Source: Sphaerolaimus hirsutus (taxonomy: Eukaryota > Nematoda > Chromadorea > Monhysterida > Sphaerolaimidae). Taken from it: a DNA stretch of 64,000 nucleotides. A model generated the notes under the pieces. The model saw nothing but the letters and a program-made list of their open reading frames with translations. It did no database searches and was not told where the DNA came from. Made by a program: the position numbers and the translations under genes. This document shows positions 22,285-32,947 of this stretch, in pieces (position 1 is the first letter of the stretch; each line of letters starts with the position of its first letter). The DNA is taken from assembly GCA_964036195.1 (NCBI GenBank), contig OZ038456.1:24095792-24159791 (forward strand). Reading direction: 5' to 3'.

Positions 22285-22806
22285 GGCCGGAATTAGAGCT
22301 CAGCGTCGATTCGACGTGAAATGATGACGTGAAATGTTGTCGTGAAATTAATTACACGAGTGTGGATCATGCTACGGGTCTACAATTTTCTAAGGATAAT
22401 ATATGAATCAATACCTTAATCGTGTCCAATACTGAGTGTTATCAGCCACAACTAGAGCGAATTGAAAAATTCAATTTTTACATTCCACGTCATCATTTAC
22501 GTCAGGGAACAACTTGACATTTCACGTCAGACTATTGCAAGCAAAAGTCTGACGTGAAATGTCAAGTTGTTCCCTGACACTGTGACGTGAAATGATGATG
22601 ACGTGAAATGATAAAAATTGAATTTTTCAATTCGCTCTAGTTGTGGCTGATAACACTCAGTATTGGACACGATTAAGGTATTGATTCATATATTATCCTT
22701 AGAAATTGTAGACCCGTAGCATGATCCACACTCGTGTAATAATTTCACGAAAACAATTTCACGTCATCATTTCACGTCGAATCGACGCTGAGCTCTAATT
22801 CCCGCT
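22285..22806. mobile_element. Harbinger-like 522-bp palindrome, copy-1 private
   Basis: Flanked by TTA (22282-22284, 22807-22809). Copy 2 has the single TTA at 61419-61421. The ends GGCCGGAATTAGAGCTC and GAGCTCTAATTCCCGCT continue inward as near-perfect arms of about 250 bases meeting at GACTATTGCAAGCAAAAGTC. The arms carry repeated TGACGTGAAATG words. TTA target and GG ends fit PIF/Harbinger MITEs. No transposase frame. Confidence 0.9.
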
Positions 22807-22882
22807 TTACTTGAAAAAGTTGCATGCAGTAGGTATTGTAAGCTAGCTGCAAGTGTAAAGTTACAACTACTGGAGTGTGCTG

Positions 22883-23163
22883 GGTGCATAAGTAAAGTGT
22901 CAATTGTCATGCAAAATGTCAAGTGTCATGTCAAATGTCAAGCAAAGTGACAAATTTCATGCAAAGTGTAAATTGTGTATCCAAATCTTATGTTTTTGTA
23001 TTCACAGCTTATATTTTCTATCCAAATGTTTGCATACGATTTGGATACAAAACATAATATATGGATACAATTTGCTTGACAATTCACATTGGTCATGACA
23101 ATTGACACTTTGCATGACATTTTAGATGACATTTGACACTTTATAAGCTGGGAATGCCCCCAG
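22883..23163 (+). mobile_element. Foldback MITE
   Basis: Starts GTGCTGGGTGCATAAG and ends GGGAATGCCCCCAG, so it has GT..AG termini on the + strand. Dense TGTCATGCAAAATGTCAAGT words on the left and complements on the right. The centre has ATCCAAATGTTTGCATACGA. In copy 2 the same element is interrupted by 61801-62717. Confidence 0.6.
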
Positions 23164-23530
23164 TTCCATGAATAAACAGGTAGAAACTCAAGCAACATGA
23201 TAAAATTTTACCAAAAATATGAATTTTTATGCAATTTTACAAAATATGGTTTTTATACAATTTTACAAAAAATTTTACCAAAATTTGAATTTTTGTACAA
23301 TTTTCATTTTTATTTTGAAATTTTCCATTTTTTATTATTTTTTTTTGAAATTTTCCATTTTTTTAAGTTCTTTTCTGAGATTGTGCCAACCCTGATTGTG
23401 ACAATTATTGCAAAAAGATGCAGTACAAGCAAGGACATTGCAGAGACCTTGCAGGAGTAATATGCTGCTGCAGTAAGTAAATCGGCGATGGTACTCAGTC
23501 GGGAATTTATTCGGAAATGCTTTTTATAAC

Positions 23531-23566
23531 TAGTGATGTAAAAGCCATGGCGCTTTTACATCACTA
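23531..23566. mobile_element. 36-bp micro-MITE, two bare termini
   Basis: TAGTGATGTAAAAGCCATGG and its complement half form an almost perfect 36-bp palindrome. Flanks TTTATAAC and CTTATAAC match at 7 of 8 bases, an 8-bp TSD. Copy 2 has the same unit at 63155-63190 between TTTATAAC and GTTATAAC. It carries the same ends as the 917-bp element 61801-62717. Confidence 0.8.
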
Positions 23567-23612
23567 CTTATAACTCAGGAAACGCTTGGTGAAAATTGTT
23601 GAAATTTGGATA

Positions 23613-24107
23613 CTGTAAAATCTCTAATAATATGACTGTCACACTATTGTTTTCAGCACATTTTTTTGGGGTCACACTATTGGAGATGTCGCATTATTGG
23701 ATAGTGTCACATTATATTTTGCCTCAAATGAACTCCACCGACCACATAACTCAAGTTGAGGGTGAGATTTATATTTTTTCACAATTTTCTAGAGAGATTT
23801 AATTATATATTCATTTTGAGAGATTTTCTGAGATTTTTTAAAATATGAGAAAATCTCTCAAATTCTGATATTTATATTTATTTATATTTTTCCCACGGTT
23901 TTGTGAGAGAGATTTAATAATATTTTTTTCTTGGGCGATTTTCTGAGATTATATTTAATTATATATTTTTTTTAAATTGTCGATTTTTTCAATGCTAGTC
24001 GCATTATACTCACACAATGTGGCCATGGGTGTCGCACTAATGGAGATATCGCATTATTGGAGACATCGCATTATTGGAGACCTGTCGCATTATTAGAGAA
24101 TTTACGG
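23613..24107. mobile_element. TA-inserting MITE, CTGTAAAATCTCTAATAAT ends
   Basis: Ends CTGTAAAATCTCTAATAATA and its near-complement ATTATTAGAGAATTTACGG, flanked by TA (23611-23612, 24108-24109). Subterminal GTCGCATTATTGGAGA is repeated on both arms. The middle (23755-24002) is a TAGCATTG-family fragment. Copy 2: 63237-63727. Confidence 0.8.
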
Positions 24108-24148
24108 TATTTGGATTTGGGTTGGATTGTTATAATGGCACTGCACAC

Positions 24149-24652
24149 CAGTTGTTAAAACGTATTTACGTTCACTCGATAAATACGGATACTCGAGTAC
24201 TGCGTAAATACGTTTACGTTTCCTCCCGAAAAAAATACCGGTACGCACTTACTCGCGTACTTTTTGAAAGTACGCGAGTACCGAAAACGTATTTAAGCGG
24301 GACATAGAAAGTTACATTTTGACAGACAGAACGTAACAAAAAAGAACATTTTCCTAAGAAATAGTTAACGGGAGAACAAAACACATATTTGATGTATTCT
24401 TGAGTTAAAATTGACAAAATTTCTTATTTTTACGTTTTCTATGAGAAAAAATACTCACTGTAACATTTTATATGAGAAAAATACTCACTTTTACGTTTTA
24501 CGTTTTCTCTGAAAAAAGTATTTTACTCACGTTTTACGCAGTGTAAAAGTATTTAAAAAATTTTTAGGTTTTCTGTACTAAGGGTTGAGTAAAAAAAAAT
24601 ACTTTACGTTTACATTTACTTTGAAAAAAGTTCAGTACTTTTAACAACTCTG
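24149..24652. mobile_element. hAT-like MITE, CAGTTGTT..CAACTCTG
   Basis: Flanks CTGCACAC and CGGCACAC agree at 7 of 8 positions. Ends CAGTTGTTAAAACGTATTT and CAGTACTTTTAACAACTCTG. The interior has TACTCGCGTACTTTTTGAAA and its complement, a perfect internal hairpin. Copy 2 begins at 63769 and leaves the window. Confidence 0.78.
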
Positions 24653-24653
24653 C

Positions 24654-25003
24654 GGCACACACTAGGACGTTTAATGTGTTATTTTTAATCTTCATCAGCT
24701 AGTTGATTCCAGCAAACTCAGTTTACCAAATTCTTAGTTTACCATTAGTAAACTAGTGTGTGCAGCGCCAGTATGTGTTTCAGGTTGGAGCTAACATGAA
24801 AATCGAAGCATCCTTCTACAACCCCCCCCCCAGACTACAGATAGGGTGTGGCTACATATTTACACCCAAATTATTATCTTCCTATACTCCCTATAAGTTG
24901 AGTCAGAGGCAGTTCACATGCTGGCTGAGAATCGTAAATGAGCTTTAAGTGACATTTTCTTGAAATGGTTTTTTTGGAGTTATCAACTTTTGGTATTGGA
25001 GGC
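24654..25003. other. Short inverted repeat and spacer
   Basis: GCACACACTAG and CTAGTGTGTGC (24654-24767) form the ends of a diverged element of the CACACAAnCTAGTTT group. 24760-24948 is an open frame on the + strand after a TTTCAG, which could be exonic but has no matching partner that I can define. Confidence 0.4.
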
Positions 25004-25688
25004 CAGAGTTGCGAAAGCATATTTACGCATACCCGAAATACCCGGGTAAATGGGTATTTATACTTACGCTTACGCTTTCATAAAATACCCGTAGGCTTTT
25101 TTACGCTTTCCCGACCAAAATACCCGGGTACTAAAAGCGTAAAAAAGCTTTTCAGTTTAGTTTTACGCTTTTGAAAAAGCGTAAAAACAGAAAAGCGAGA
25201 GTGAACGAGACTGCGTACCAAAAAATGACTGTGTGTGTGCAGTAATGCACTGGAAATAGTGGCACATGTACAAATTGTGTCGCAATATTCATGTCTTGTT
25301 AATATGTACTGTGTGATCGAGCAAAATTGTGGCTTCAGGTGAGAAAACGTTGTTGCTGAAAATGGATACCGACGACGATTTTATCGCTCTTGACAGCACT
25401 AACTCCACGTTAGAAGATGAAGATGACTTAAGTGTTGCTGCTGATGAATAACCAAACAAAATATGAGGGCAGACTATGCTAACTGGACATCCGAAAAATG
25501 TCACCGAGACCTTGATTTGGAAAGAATTCACTGAGCAAAAAGCCTCTAAAAGATTTGTACGCTTACACTTTTTTTACACTTTCGTAGGTATTTTAAAAAT
25601 ACGTTACGCTTTCAGTATCCATATTCAAAATTTGGAAAGTGTATTTACGCTTACGCTTTCCAAAAATACCAGTATTTTAACAACTATG
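25004..25688. mobile_element. hAT-like MITE, CAGAGTTG..CAACTATG
   Basis: Perfect 8-bp TSD TTGGAGGC (24996-25003, 25689-25696). Left CAGAGTTGCGAAAGCATATT, right ATTTTAACAACTATG. Subterminal TACCCGGGTAAATGGGTATT is shared with 6578-7270 and 47104-60598. No transposase. The open frames within it are short. Confidence 0.9.
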
Positions 25689-25744
25689 TTGGAGGCCTCA
25701 TCTTTTTTCGCATGGGCTCCATTCAAACATGTATTCAAATGCAG

Positions 25745-28656
25745 CGCCACATCCTACTGATGCATATCCTGCTTGTTCAAGAGCCATGTCCACAACTGAG
25801 AAAGGAAGCAGTGTGACAAACGGCATTTCAACAAGCACCACCAGGTGCCGATCCCAGACCATGTAAAATGTAGAGTAAAGTGTCAAATGTGATGTAAAAT
25901 GTCATGCAAAGTGTCAATTGTCATGCAGAATGTCATGCAAAGTGTAAATTGTCATGACAAATGTAAAGTGTCAATTCTCATCCCATGCAAAGTTCAGTAA
26001 TAAAATCTTTCCTTTTTTGTTTTGATTCACATTTTACATGACATTTGACACTTTACTTTACACTTTACATGGTCTGGGACTGCCCCCAGCAGCGGCTCCA
26101 CATCACCTACATCACAGCTGACATCCATGCCAGTAACCACCGGATGGAACACCACAAGCCTGAATGTGACCAGGAATGCAACTGAGAAGAACATCACAAC
26201 AAGCACAGACAGCCAGCTGGAAGCGGGCAACAATGCATTGACCATCATCATTGCATGTGCGTGCATAAATATAACATCAATGGTCCAACGAAGGACCTGC
26301 TAGGTTGTAAAAAATATTAACAAATGCCAGTTTTTTTCACCAACACTATGTTGGCAATGATGCACAGGCCAAAAAAGCTACACTAGCCAGGCTTTTCGTT
26401 GCTAATTGTAGTATTTGATTGGATATTGTAGTAATTCAATCAAATACTACATAATGACAAGCATAGGGATGAAAATAATATTTTTATTGACCGTTTTTAT
26501 TAATATTTTTGTTTAAACATTGTTTGTAAATAAATGTTTTTAAAGATCCCAAATATTACCATGAGTCAAAATAACAGGTATTTCAGACATCTGCCAGTAC
26601 TTTGTGATGGTAAATATGTCCATAGAATGGCTGTGGAGCCATCACTCATGGGCATTATAAGTGGTGCTGGTGAGTTCTGTCAAAAATATCCATTTTGATG
26701 TCAACTGGTTACATATATCGCCTTTTGCTGAATGTTCTTGGCTTCAAATGAACTTTGGTGTCAAATAGTGCTTACATAAAGTTACAAGAGAAGGATAATA
26801 TATTGACAGTGTTTTTTAAACACCTTGCATTTATAAAAAAATACAATTTTTTAAATTGATTTTTTTAAATTAAAATCAATTTTTTATTTTAAATCATCCA
26901 AAATGACAGTATAGAGAAAAATGTGTATTTTCAGTGTCAGACAATGTACTGTTATGTCTATTGTGGTCATATTATGACTGTGGAGTCATGGGATAGCATT
27001 ATAAGCAGTGATTTCTTTCAAAATATCCATTTTCATGTCTACTTATTATGTATATCACCTTTTGTCAAACCTTTGTGACTTCAAGTGAAGTTAAACATGG
27101 AATACTGCTTAAATAAGGTTGCAAGAGGATGCTAATACATTGGTAGTGATGTTTCACACTGTAGAAGTATGTGGGAGCAGATTGGATGGATATTATACAC
27201 TACACTAGCATATCATGGCTTTTACATGGTAGCATGAATAAATGGAAGCTTTTACACTAAAAATGCCTTAAAACCAATGAAAAACCCCAGCAATGGTAAT
27301 GTGTAATACCTAGTGCATGTCTACGTTTTTGAGTTCCGCCAAGGCGGAAGTCCAAGAGCGGTTCGAACAGTTTGAGTTCAGCCAAAAATGGTGTCAGGGG
27401 CAGAATTCAAACAAAGTCCGGTTGAAATTCGGATGGATCCACACAAATTCAAACACTTTTTGGGCATATGCTTGTCGTAACATGTCCACACCTAACGTTT
27501 CAAAAACATGGGGACACTTTCAATTCCGCCCTTGACTTAAGAGATACTACCCTGCGCGGAGCTTATTCTGAGAAACATGGCTTTGTTATTTTGTCAAATA
27601 TATATGCACAATTTATTTTATGGGTACATATAAGCGTTATCGTCAAAAACGAAGAGATAATTTCTTTTGGTAATATCCACTTGTTTAAAGATATGAAACT
27701 TCTCCGTGTGTCATATTTGTGTAAACAGAAACTGAATTCCACCCTGGTAGAAAGTGTCTGTATGTTTTCTTGCCTAGATGGCACACCACACACTCAAAAT
27801 TGTCAAGGGCAGTTCGGACGTTTCTGAGTTCCGCTAAGGCGGAACTCCAAGGCCGGTTCAGACGTTCTGCACTTTCCTACCTGTCTGAAATAATTCCGCC
27901 CATGCACAATGCGGGGCAATTCTGCCATCGTGCTAAGTGTTTGAACACTTTGATGAGGAATTGAAATCGAGGGCGGTTCAAACGTTTTTGGATTCGGCCC
28001 CGTTGTTAATTCCGCCCTTGCAAAAAATGTTCGAACCACCCTTGACAATTTTGAGTGTGCGCGACAACTAACAGTATGTGTGATGACTATGTGTGAGTGT
28101 CAGGGCCGTATCCAGGGGGGGGGCGGGGGGGCTGCAGCCCCCCCCCTTCCGGGACGAGACCAAAAAGTGACCGGAAAATGCGACTTTTTCAACGTCAGCG
28201 TAAAAAATTTTGCGCGCAAGCGCGCATTCTTCACCAGACATAAGGTACCATCATCGGATTTGCTCTATTTGGCCACAAATCATTATAAATACACTCAATG
28301 TTGTTTTTTTGCTGTTTTGTATGCATATTTACATACATATACAGCATTCCATGGCGCTGACGCCAACGCCAATGGCGCCATGGCATGGCACCTACTAAAG
28401 GCGCCAGCGCCATGGGGCCATTCCGCCACTATGTAGCTAAAATTTTAGGGGGGGGGGGGAGCCTGGATACGTCCCTAGTGAGTGTGGCACCATTTCTTTA
28501 GTGCATCAGCTTGGCAAAATGGTGAAAGTATAATGCCACATTTCAGCAATGGTGGGTGCCTTTCTGTTCACGCTAATGCTGTTGGCTGTGGCATTTCTAA
28601 ATCATCTGGAACACTGGCAGAATTCTCCAGCAAAGAGTGGCAAGTCAGGGCTGTGA
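25745..28656 (+). CDS. Spliced host gene, glycosylated single-pass membrane protein (3 exons seen)
   Basis: Exons 25745-25844 (5' limit uncertain), 26090-26256 and 28547-28656 (stop TGA 28654-28656) join in phase with GT-AG introns: donors GTGCCG and GTGCGT, acceptors TGCCCCCAG and CACATTTCAG. The joined frame is Ser/Thr-rich, with four N-X-T sequons close together in exon 2 (NTT, NVT, NAT, NIT). It then gives a membrane helix assembled across the last junction (ALTIIIA plus SMVGAFLFTLMLLAVAF) and an 18-residue polar tail ending GKSGL. This looks like the stalk, membrane anchor and tail of a surface glycoprotein. No family recognised. The first exon could continue from 17438: phases agree and the total would be 335 codons. 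Against one protein, the Arg-rich side of the first helix and the sequons before the second imply opposite topologies. The first intron is a foldback MITE. Confidence 0.5.
25845..26089 (+). mobile_element. Foldback MITE coinciding exactly with an intron
   Basis: Begins GTGCCGATCCCAGACCATGT and ends ACATGGTCTGGGACTGCCCC followed by CAG. The arms are almost perfect complements for about 50 bases. The flanking exon sequence ends ACCACCAG and resumes CAGCGGCTCC, and the reading frame is open and in phase across the excision. Both splice sites therefore come from the transposon ends. Confidence 0.7.
26304..27300. repeat. Related repeats within a long intron
   Basis: 26600-26760 and 26960-27090 are diverged direct repeats (GGCTGTGGAGCCATCACTCA / GACTGTGGAGTCATGGGATA, then TATCCATTTT..ATGTC and CACCTTTTG). 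Both are inverted relatives of 19160-19290. A perfect 14-bp hairpin GTAGTATTTGATTG / CAATCAAATACTAC lies near 26410-26452. No exon recognised. Confidence 0.55.
27310..28060. repeat. Element with GGCGGAA words
   Basis: TTTTGAGTTCCGCCAAGGCG near 27330 recurs as TTTCTGAGTTCCGCTAAGGC near 27820, and complements appear at 27965-28060 (GGCGGTTCAAACGTTTTTGG). This suggests a composite element of about 750 bp with inverted subterminal repeats. I could not fix its TSD. Confidence 0.45.
28101..28477. mobile_element. hAT-like MITE, CAGGGCCGTATCC ends
   Basis: Left CAGGGCCGTATCCAGGGGG, right GAGCCTGGATACGTCCCTA, with perfect 8-bp TSD GTGAGTGT (28093-28100, 28478-28485). A GCGCC patch (28348-28420) resembles the TAGTGATG family and may be a nested piece. 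The open frames inside are repeat-derived. Confidence 0.88.
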
Positions 28657-29479
28657 TCCCTCAGTGAATAATTGCTTGATTCTGATACATTCTGTGGTGT
28701 GATGATTTTGTTGTGGGCTAGATGGAATAAAAGCTTTACTAATGACACATTACCATGCACTGAAAATACACTACTGTTCAGAAGGGTTGGGAACCTGACC
28801 TGAACCTGATACCTGCACGTTTTTTGAAACAGAAACCTGACACCAAACTGTAAAAAAATGTTTCATTCTTGAGGCCTCAGCAGCCACAGCATGTCAATAT
28901 GTCCAATAGGTGCAGCTATCACCCACTCTCCCAATAAACAGAACCATTACAGTATTTCTCCGTGTAAACCGCCCAGGTGCTATACAAAACTGAGGCACTT
29001 TCCAGCAACCTTTTCCTGAAACTTGTATAACGCCTGGGCGTTAAGTCAGACCTATTTTGAACTGTTTTTCACCTACTTTTAGCGATTTTTTCCCTTTTCT
29101 TCCTTCTATGCCTTGGAAAAGCCTATATATTGAACCCCACCCCCAAAAACAAAATTTTTTTCAGCTATCTATCCCTCCGGAGGAGCGATTTACTATCTAT
29201 ATGAGCCCCGGAGGGGTTGAAATCCACTAAACCCCCGGTAAAATTTCTCAAAAATCGATCTGGATAGGTAGGTAGATAGCTGGGTGGTTTGGGGGGGGGG
29301 GGGGGGGTGTAGAACCTCCCATTCGACACCCCTGCCTCAAATTGCAGGTATACATAGAATTAATTTTATAACTTTTTCTGCAGCTACAATTAGAGGGAAC
29401 TTCTTTTTTAGAGGGATGCACACTATTTCTTTCACCAGATTTTACAAACATTCAACCAACAGTGAACAATAGCTTATTT
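28657..29479. other. Spacer up to the assembly gap
   Basis: Includes a short palindrome AACGCCTGGGCGTT near 29030 and a G run at 29291-29307. Past the stop codon of the host gene I see no clear polyadenylation site choice: AATAAA occurs at 28727-28732. No further gene recognised. Confidence 0.5.
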
Positions 29480-29679
29480 NNNNNNNNNNNNNNNNNNNNN
29501 NNNNNNNNNNNNNNNNNNNNNNNNNNNNNNNNNNNNNNNNNNNNNNNNNNNNNNNNNNNNNNNNNNNNNNNNNNNNNNNNNNNNNNNNNNNNNNNNNNNN
29601 NNNNNNNNNNNNNNNNNNNNNNNNNNNNNNNNNNNNNNNNNNNNNNNNNNNNNNNNNNNNNNNNNNNNNNNNNNNNNNN
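29480..29679. other. Assembly gap (200 N)
   Basis: Exactly 200 Ns, the same length as the gap at 42107-42306, so this is a fixed-size placeholder and not a measured distance. It lies precisely between the end of copy-1 flanking sequence and the start of copy 2. Confidence 0.99.
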
Positions 29680-29839
29680 TTCGCAAGTGGAATGATCAAG
29701 AAAAGTGGCAAGTAAAAATATTTCGATAAGTTTTGCGAAAATCGGATCTTAAAAGTGTCAGGGATTTGTGACTCAAAAGGTTTGTCACATTCACTTAACT
29801 CAGCACTGCTACTCACCACATTCTTTGTAACTTTGCTTC

Positions 29840-30682
29840 CTGGGGCAGTCCCACATTTTGTGGAGTTTAAAATGTCACTTAAAATTTAAAGAAAATTACT
29901 GAAATCTTGACATTTCGAAGGTCTTTTGACAAATTTGCGTGACATTTTACATGACATTTGACCACTTGACACTTTACAGGGTGGGAGACTGCCGCCCCGA
30001 CAACAAAAAGAGTAGGGCAAATTAAACGGCGCACCTGGTGGCTGCCGCTGGCCGTGCTGTTGCAGCGGCGGGCCATACGAGGGGCTTGTCGCATATTTCC
30101 ACAAAATTAGAATTGATATTTGTCTGAGTTGAAATGATTGACATTTAATTGTGACTGGATGTTTTAGAATCGGGGTTATTTTTTGAGATAGTCATGTCTT
30201 TGGGGGCACTCCTAGATTCAGAAAAATACCCTGCAAAATGTCAAATATCATGTAAATATGCCCTGTAAAGTGGCAAATATAGTTTGCCGCTTTACAAGGC
30301 ACTTCACTTTAAACACTTTGCATGGCAATTGACATTTTACAGGGCATTTTACTGGGAGTGGCCATGGGTCTAATACCACAACTGGATAAGTGACGCTAAA
30401 ACTTCAAAACACTTCAAAAGCAAGTATTATCGTTAAAAATGCACTTGTCAGTGATAAGCTCACTTGGCACTTGTCACTTTCTGCCCCATTAGCGAAATTG
30501 TCTGACACCTCCCGCACCTTGTAAAGTTTAAAGTCCTGTATCAAATGTCGTGTAAAATGTTAATCAAAAAGATTTTTTACTGAAATTTTGACGCTTGACA
30601 AATTTGTATGTCATTTTGAATACATGACATACGATGACATTTGACACATTTCACTTTACACTTTACATGTGCGGACTGGCAC
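29840..30682. mobile_element. Three foldback MITEs (copy 2)
   Basis: Counterparts of 1492-1631, 2585-2752 and 2917-3098, at about 29840-29998, 30205-30368 and 30510-30682. Their spacing is shortened because 1822-2572 is absent here. Confidence 0.6.
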
Positions 30683-31863
30683 TTGCTAAAACTCTCAACT
30701 TTGCATGCAACAAATTCATGAAAACACGATAATTTCGGGGGGGGGGGGGGAAATGGGGCGATGTGGTGCACTGCGATTTTACAAACGTTAAATTGTAAAT
30801 ACTAAATTTGCATAATCCAGTTTGTAAAATTTACGCGGAAATGGCGCAAAGACGCACTCGAGCTGAAAATTGAATTCAAAATTGAATTTACTCAAATATT
30901 TTCTCGCTAAAGTCAGTTGTGCGAATCTGACTACTCGCAGATCTGGTTATTCCATATGCATTCATCAAGTAAGAATCACGTCTACAGCTCGCTGCGGCAT
31001 ACGCCAACCTACCGTAAACTCTCGAATATTTCCCCTTGGGCTTTTATTTTTTCGACTTTTTCGGACGTTTTGGGGTTATGGGGGGGGGGGGGGTGATTTT
31101 GTTCTTCGAACTAATCGAGAGTATATGGTACCGTATTTGATGGGGGGTGATTGTTTCATAGTGCTCCCGAGAGGGGGGGGGGTTAAACGAGGGGGGTATT
31201 TCGACGGGGGGGGGTGATTGTTTCATAGTGGTCTCGAGAGGGGGGGGGGGTCAAACGAGGGGGGTATTTCGAGGGGGGGGTGGGTATTTCGAGGAAATAC
31301 GGTACATGTAGCAACATGTATGATTATATGTAAAAATGCTAAAATAGCCATATTTCACCGTTTTTTTCACCTGACAATTTTTCAAGTGATGTTAAAATAT
31401 GAGTGAAGTGAAAAAGTTCACTAATGTCATTGCGCAACTTTTTTACACTTCACTCATATCTGGACATCACTTGAAAAAGTGTCAAGTGAAAAAAACGGGC
31501 AAATGTGCGTAACGGGCAGATGTGCGTATTAGTGCACCCTCGTAAAAAACGCCCCTTGAATAACTCCCCCGCCAAAAATCTGATGTAAAAGTGGCTCCCC
31601 ATGGGATATTTTGGAGAACTTACGGTAGACGGATATAGTCCATGCATAATGCACTTTGCATGGGCGTTACGCATTGCACTACGTGTGTTTACATGCATTT
31701 CTGCATTTACCTTCCTGAGATTAGGTTCTTATGTTTTTTTCTTCATATTTTGAAGCGTTATTCATAATTGTTTGGACAGGAGAGGAAAGTCTCGCCTTGT
31801 TAGGTAATATTTGTAAAATGCCGTGTATAAATATGTTTAGAAAAATGCACGGGAAAATAACTA

Positions 31864-32483
31864 AAGTCGGCGGACATTTCACCCTACAAAATCGGAGAGT
31901 TAGAATTCGCTCGCGAATAGAGCGAGCACAAAACTTGGGTCCCACCCGGACGCTCGGAATTGAAAAAGAAAAAAATATTAAAAGATAAATGGACGCTATT
32001 CGCCCTGTCCGTGCGTGCACGCCGCCCGTTTCAACGTTTCGTTTCAACGTTGTCCGTTGGAAGCGAAAAAATTTGACTGTTTAAATGTCCCTTTTACCGT
32101 TTTTGTTAATTTTTCATTCGTTGGCTCCGTTCCAATGGAAGAGTCCCGATATGAGAACTTGGCAGCCAGCCAAAATTGCGAAATCCGCATTAAATGTGAA
32201 TAAAAAAGCTAACACTAACTATATAACCATGTATATAAACAAAAATAGCGATTATAAAGGTGGAAATTGGCAAAGTGGAGCAACTTTTAATGATTTTTAG
32301 CTAACTTTGACTTTTCACTCGCATTTGTATAATACGCAACTGGAAACTGGGATAAGAGCCAAGTTTTCATACGTGACCCGATCCATTCCAATCATTAAAA
32401 TATTGCGTCACAATAATGACGACATGCACTCTCCACTGGAGAGACTGACGCAAATGTTTGTAGGGCGATACGTCTGCCAACTT
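31864..32483. mobile_element. TA-inserting element, AAGTCGGCGGACAT ends, copy-2 private
   Basis: Ends AAGTCGGCGGACATTTCACC and the complement of AAGTTGGCAGACGTATCGCC, continuing to CCTACAAA on both arms, with TA on each side (31862-31863, 32484-32485). 620 bp, more GC-balanced than other MITEs, no long frame. Copy 1 has TA-AAA-TA at this site. Confidence 0.8.
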
Positions 32484-32947
32484 TACAAAACTGAATTTTG
32501 ACCGTGTTTATCGTTTTACGTTTAACGTAACTTGACGGGGTGCGGGACTGGCCGCATGTAGTAGTGTGGCCCTGTAAAAACTTCGAAGGTTTGAAAATGA
32601 CCAATTTATTTCCTCAAAAAGAGCCCCAAAATAGTGAATATGAAAATGAATAAATAGCCCTGATAATTGACTGAAAATTCTCCGATAAACAAATTCAAAC
32701 ATCTTTGGATATATTTTACTTATAAAATACACATTGCACAAACCATCGTGCCAAGCTAAAAACATACTCAATGCTTCTCGAAGAAAAATATTGGACATAA
32801 ATTGCCAAGACAAGAGGCCCTCATAAAATATTGTATTCTCATTTCATGCTCAAACACAATCAAAAACCGCCGGGGCCAATAAAAATGATAAGAGGGGCGA
32901 CTGAATACAAATTTGCCGCTTTATGGCAAGCTATTTGAGTATACTGG

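Larger units (their letters stand above)
22039..23393. mobile_element. CAGGGTTGG hAT-like MITE split by later insertions
   Basis: The left end CAGGGTTGGTTTTATGAAAA and the right end GAGATTGTGCCAACCCTG are the two termini of one element. Flanks ATGGTAAC and ATTGTGAC agree at 6 of 8 positions, as expected of an aged 8-bp TSD. It has been opened by the Harbinger-like palindrome at 22285-22806 and by the foldback MITE at 22883-23163. Copy 2 has the same element from about 61172 to 63021, split instead by 61801-62717. Confidence 0.65.
1316..24380 (+). repeat. Large duplicated block, copy 1
   Basis: This block is colinear with 29680-64000. Anchors include 1316/29680, 9151/37019, 10480/38193, 12139/40292, 18288/42670, 19387/43765, 21454/47096, 22904/61595, 23531/63155 and 24149/63769. 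The alignment is broken mainly by whole transposons present in only one copy. Copy 1 has private insertions at 1822-2116, 2126-2572, 6578-7270, 9573-10167 and 22285-22806. The left limit coincides with the N gap of copy 2, and the right limit with the window edge, so the true block is probably larger. Confidence 0.95.

Noticed and set aside
24760..24948. 62-codon + strand frame as an exon of the host gene
   Set aside because: It has an acceptor-like TTTCAG upstream, but I could not find a donor that joins it in phase to a neighbouring exon, and part overlaps an inverted-repeat element.
26027..26266. 79-codon minus-strand frame with hydrophobic stretches
   Set aside because: The + strand reading gives phase-matched exons, clustered sequons and a membrane helix across the junction, and the minus frame ends in foldback MITE sequence.
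28080..28436. 118-codon + strand frame
   Set aside because: Lies almost entirely within the hAT-like MITE 28101-28477.
29442..29819. Frames running through Ns, also around 42000-42400
   Set aside because: They are made of unknown bases and have no support.
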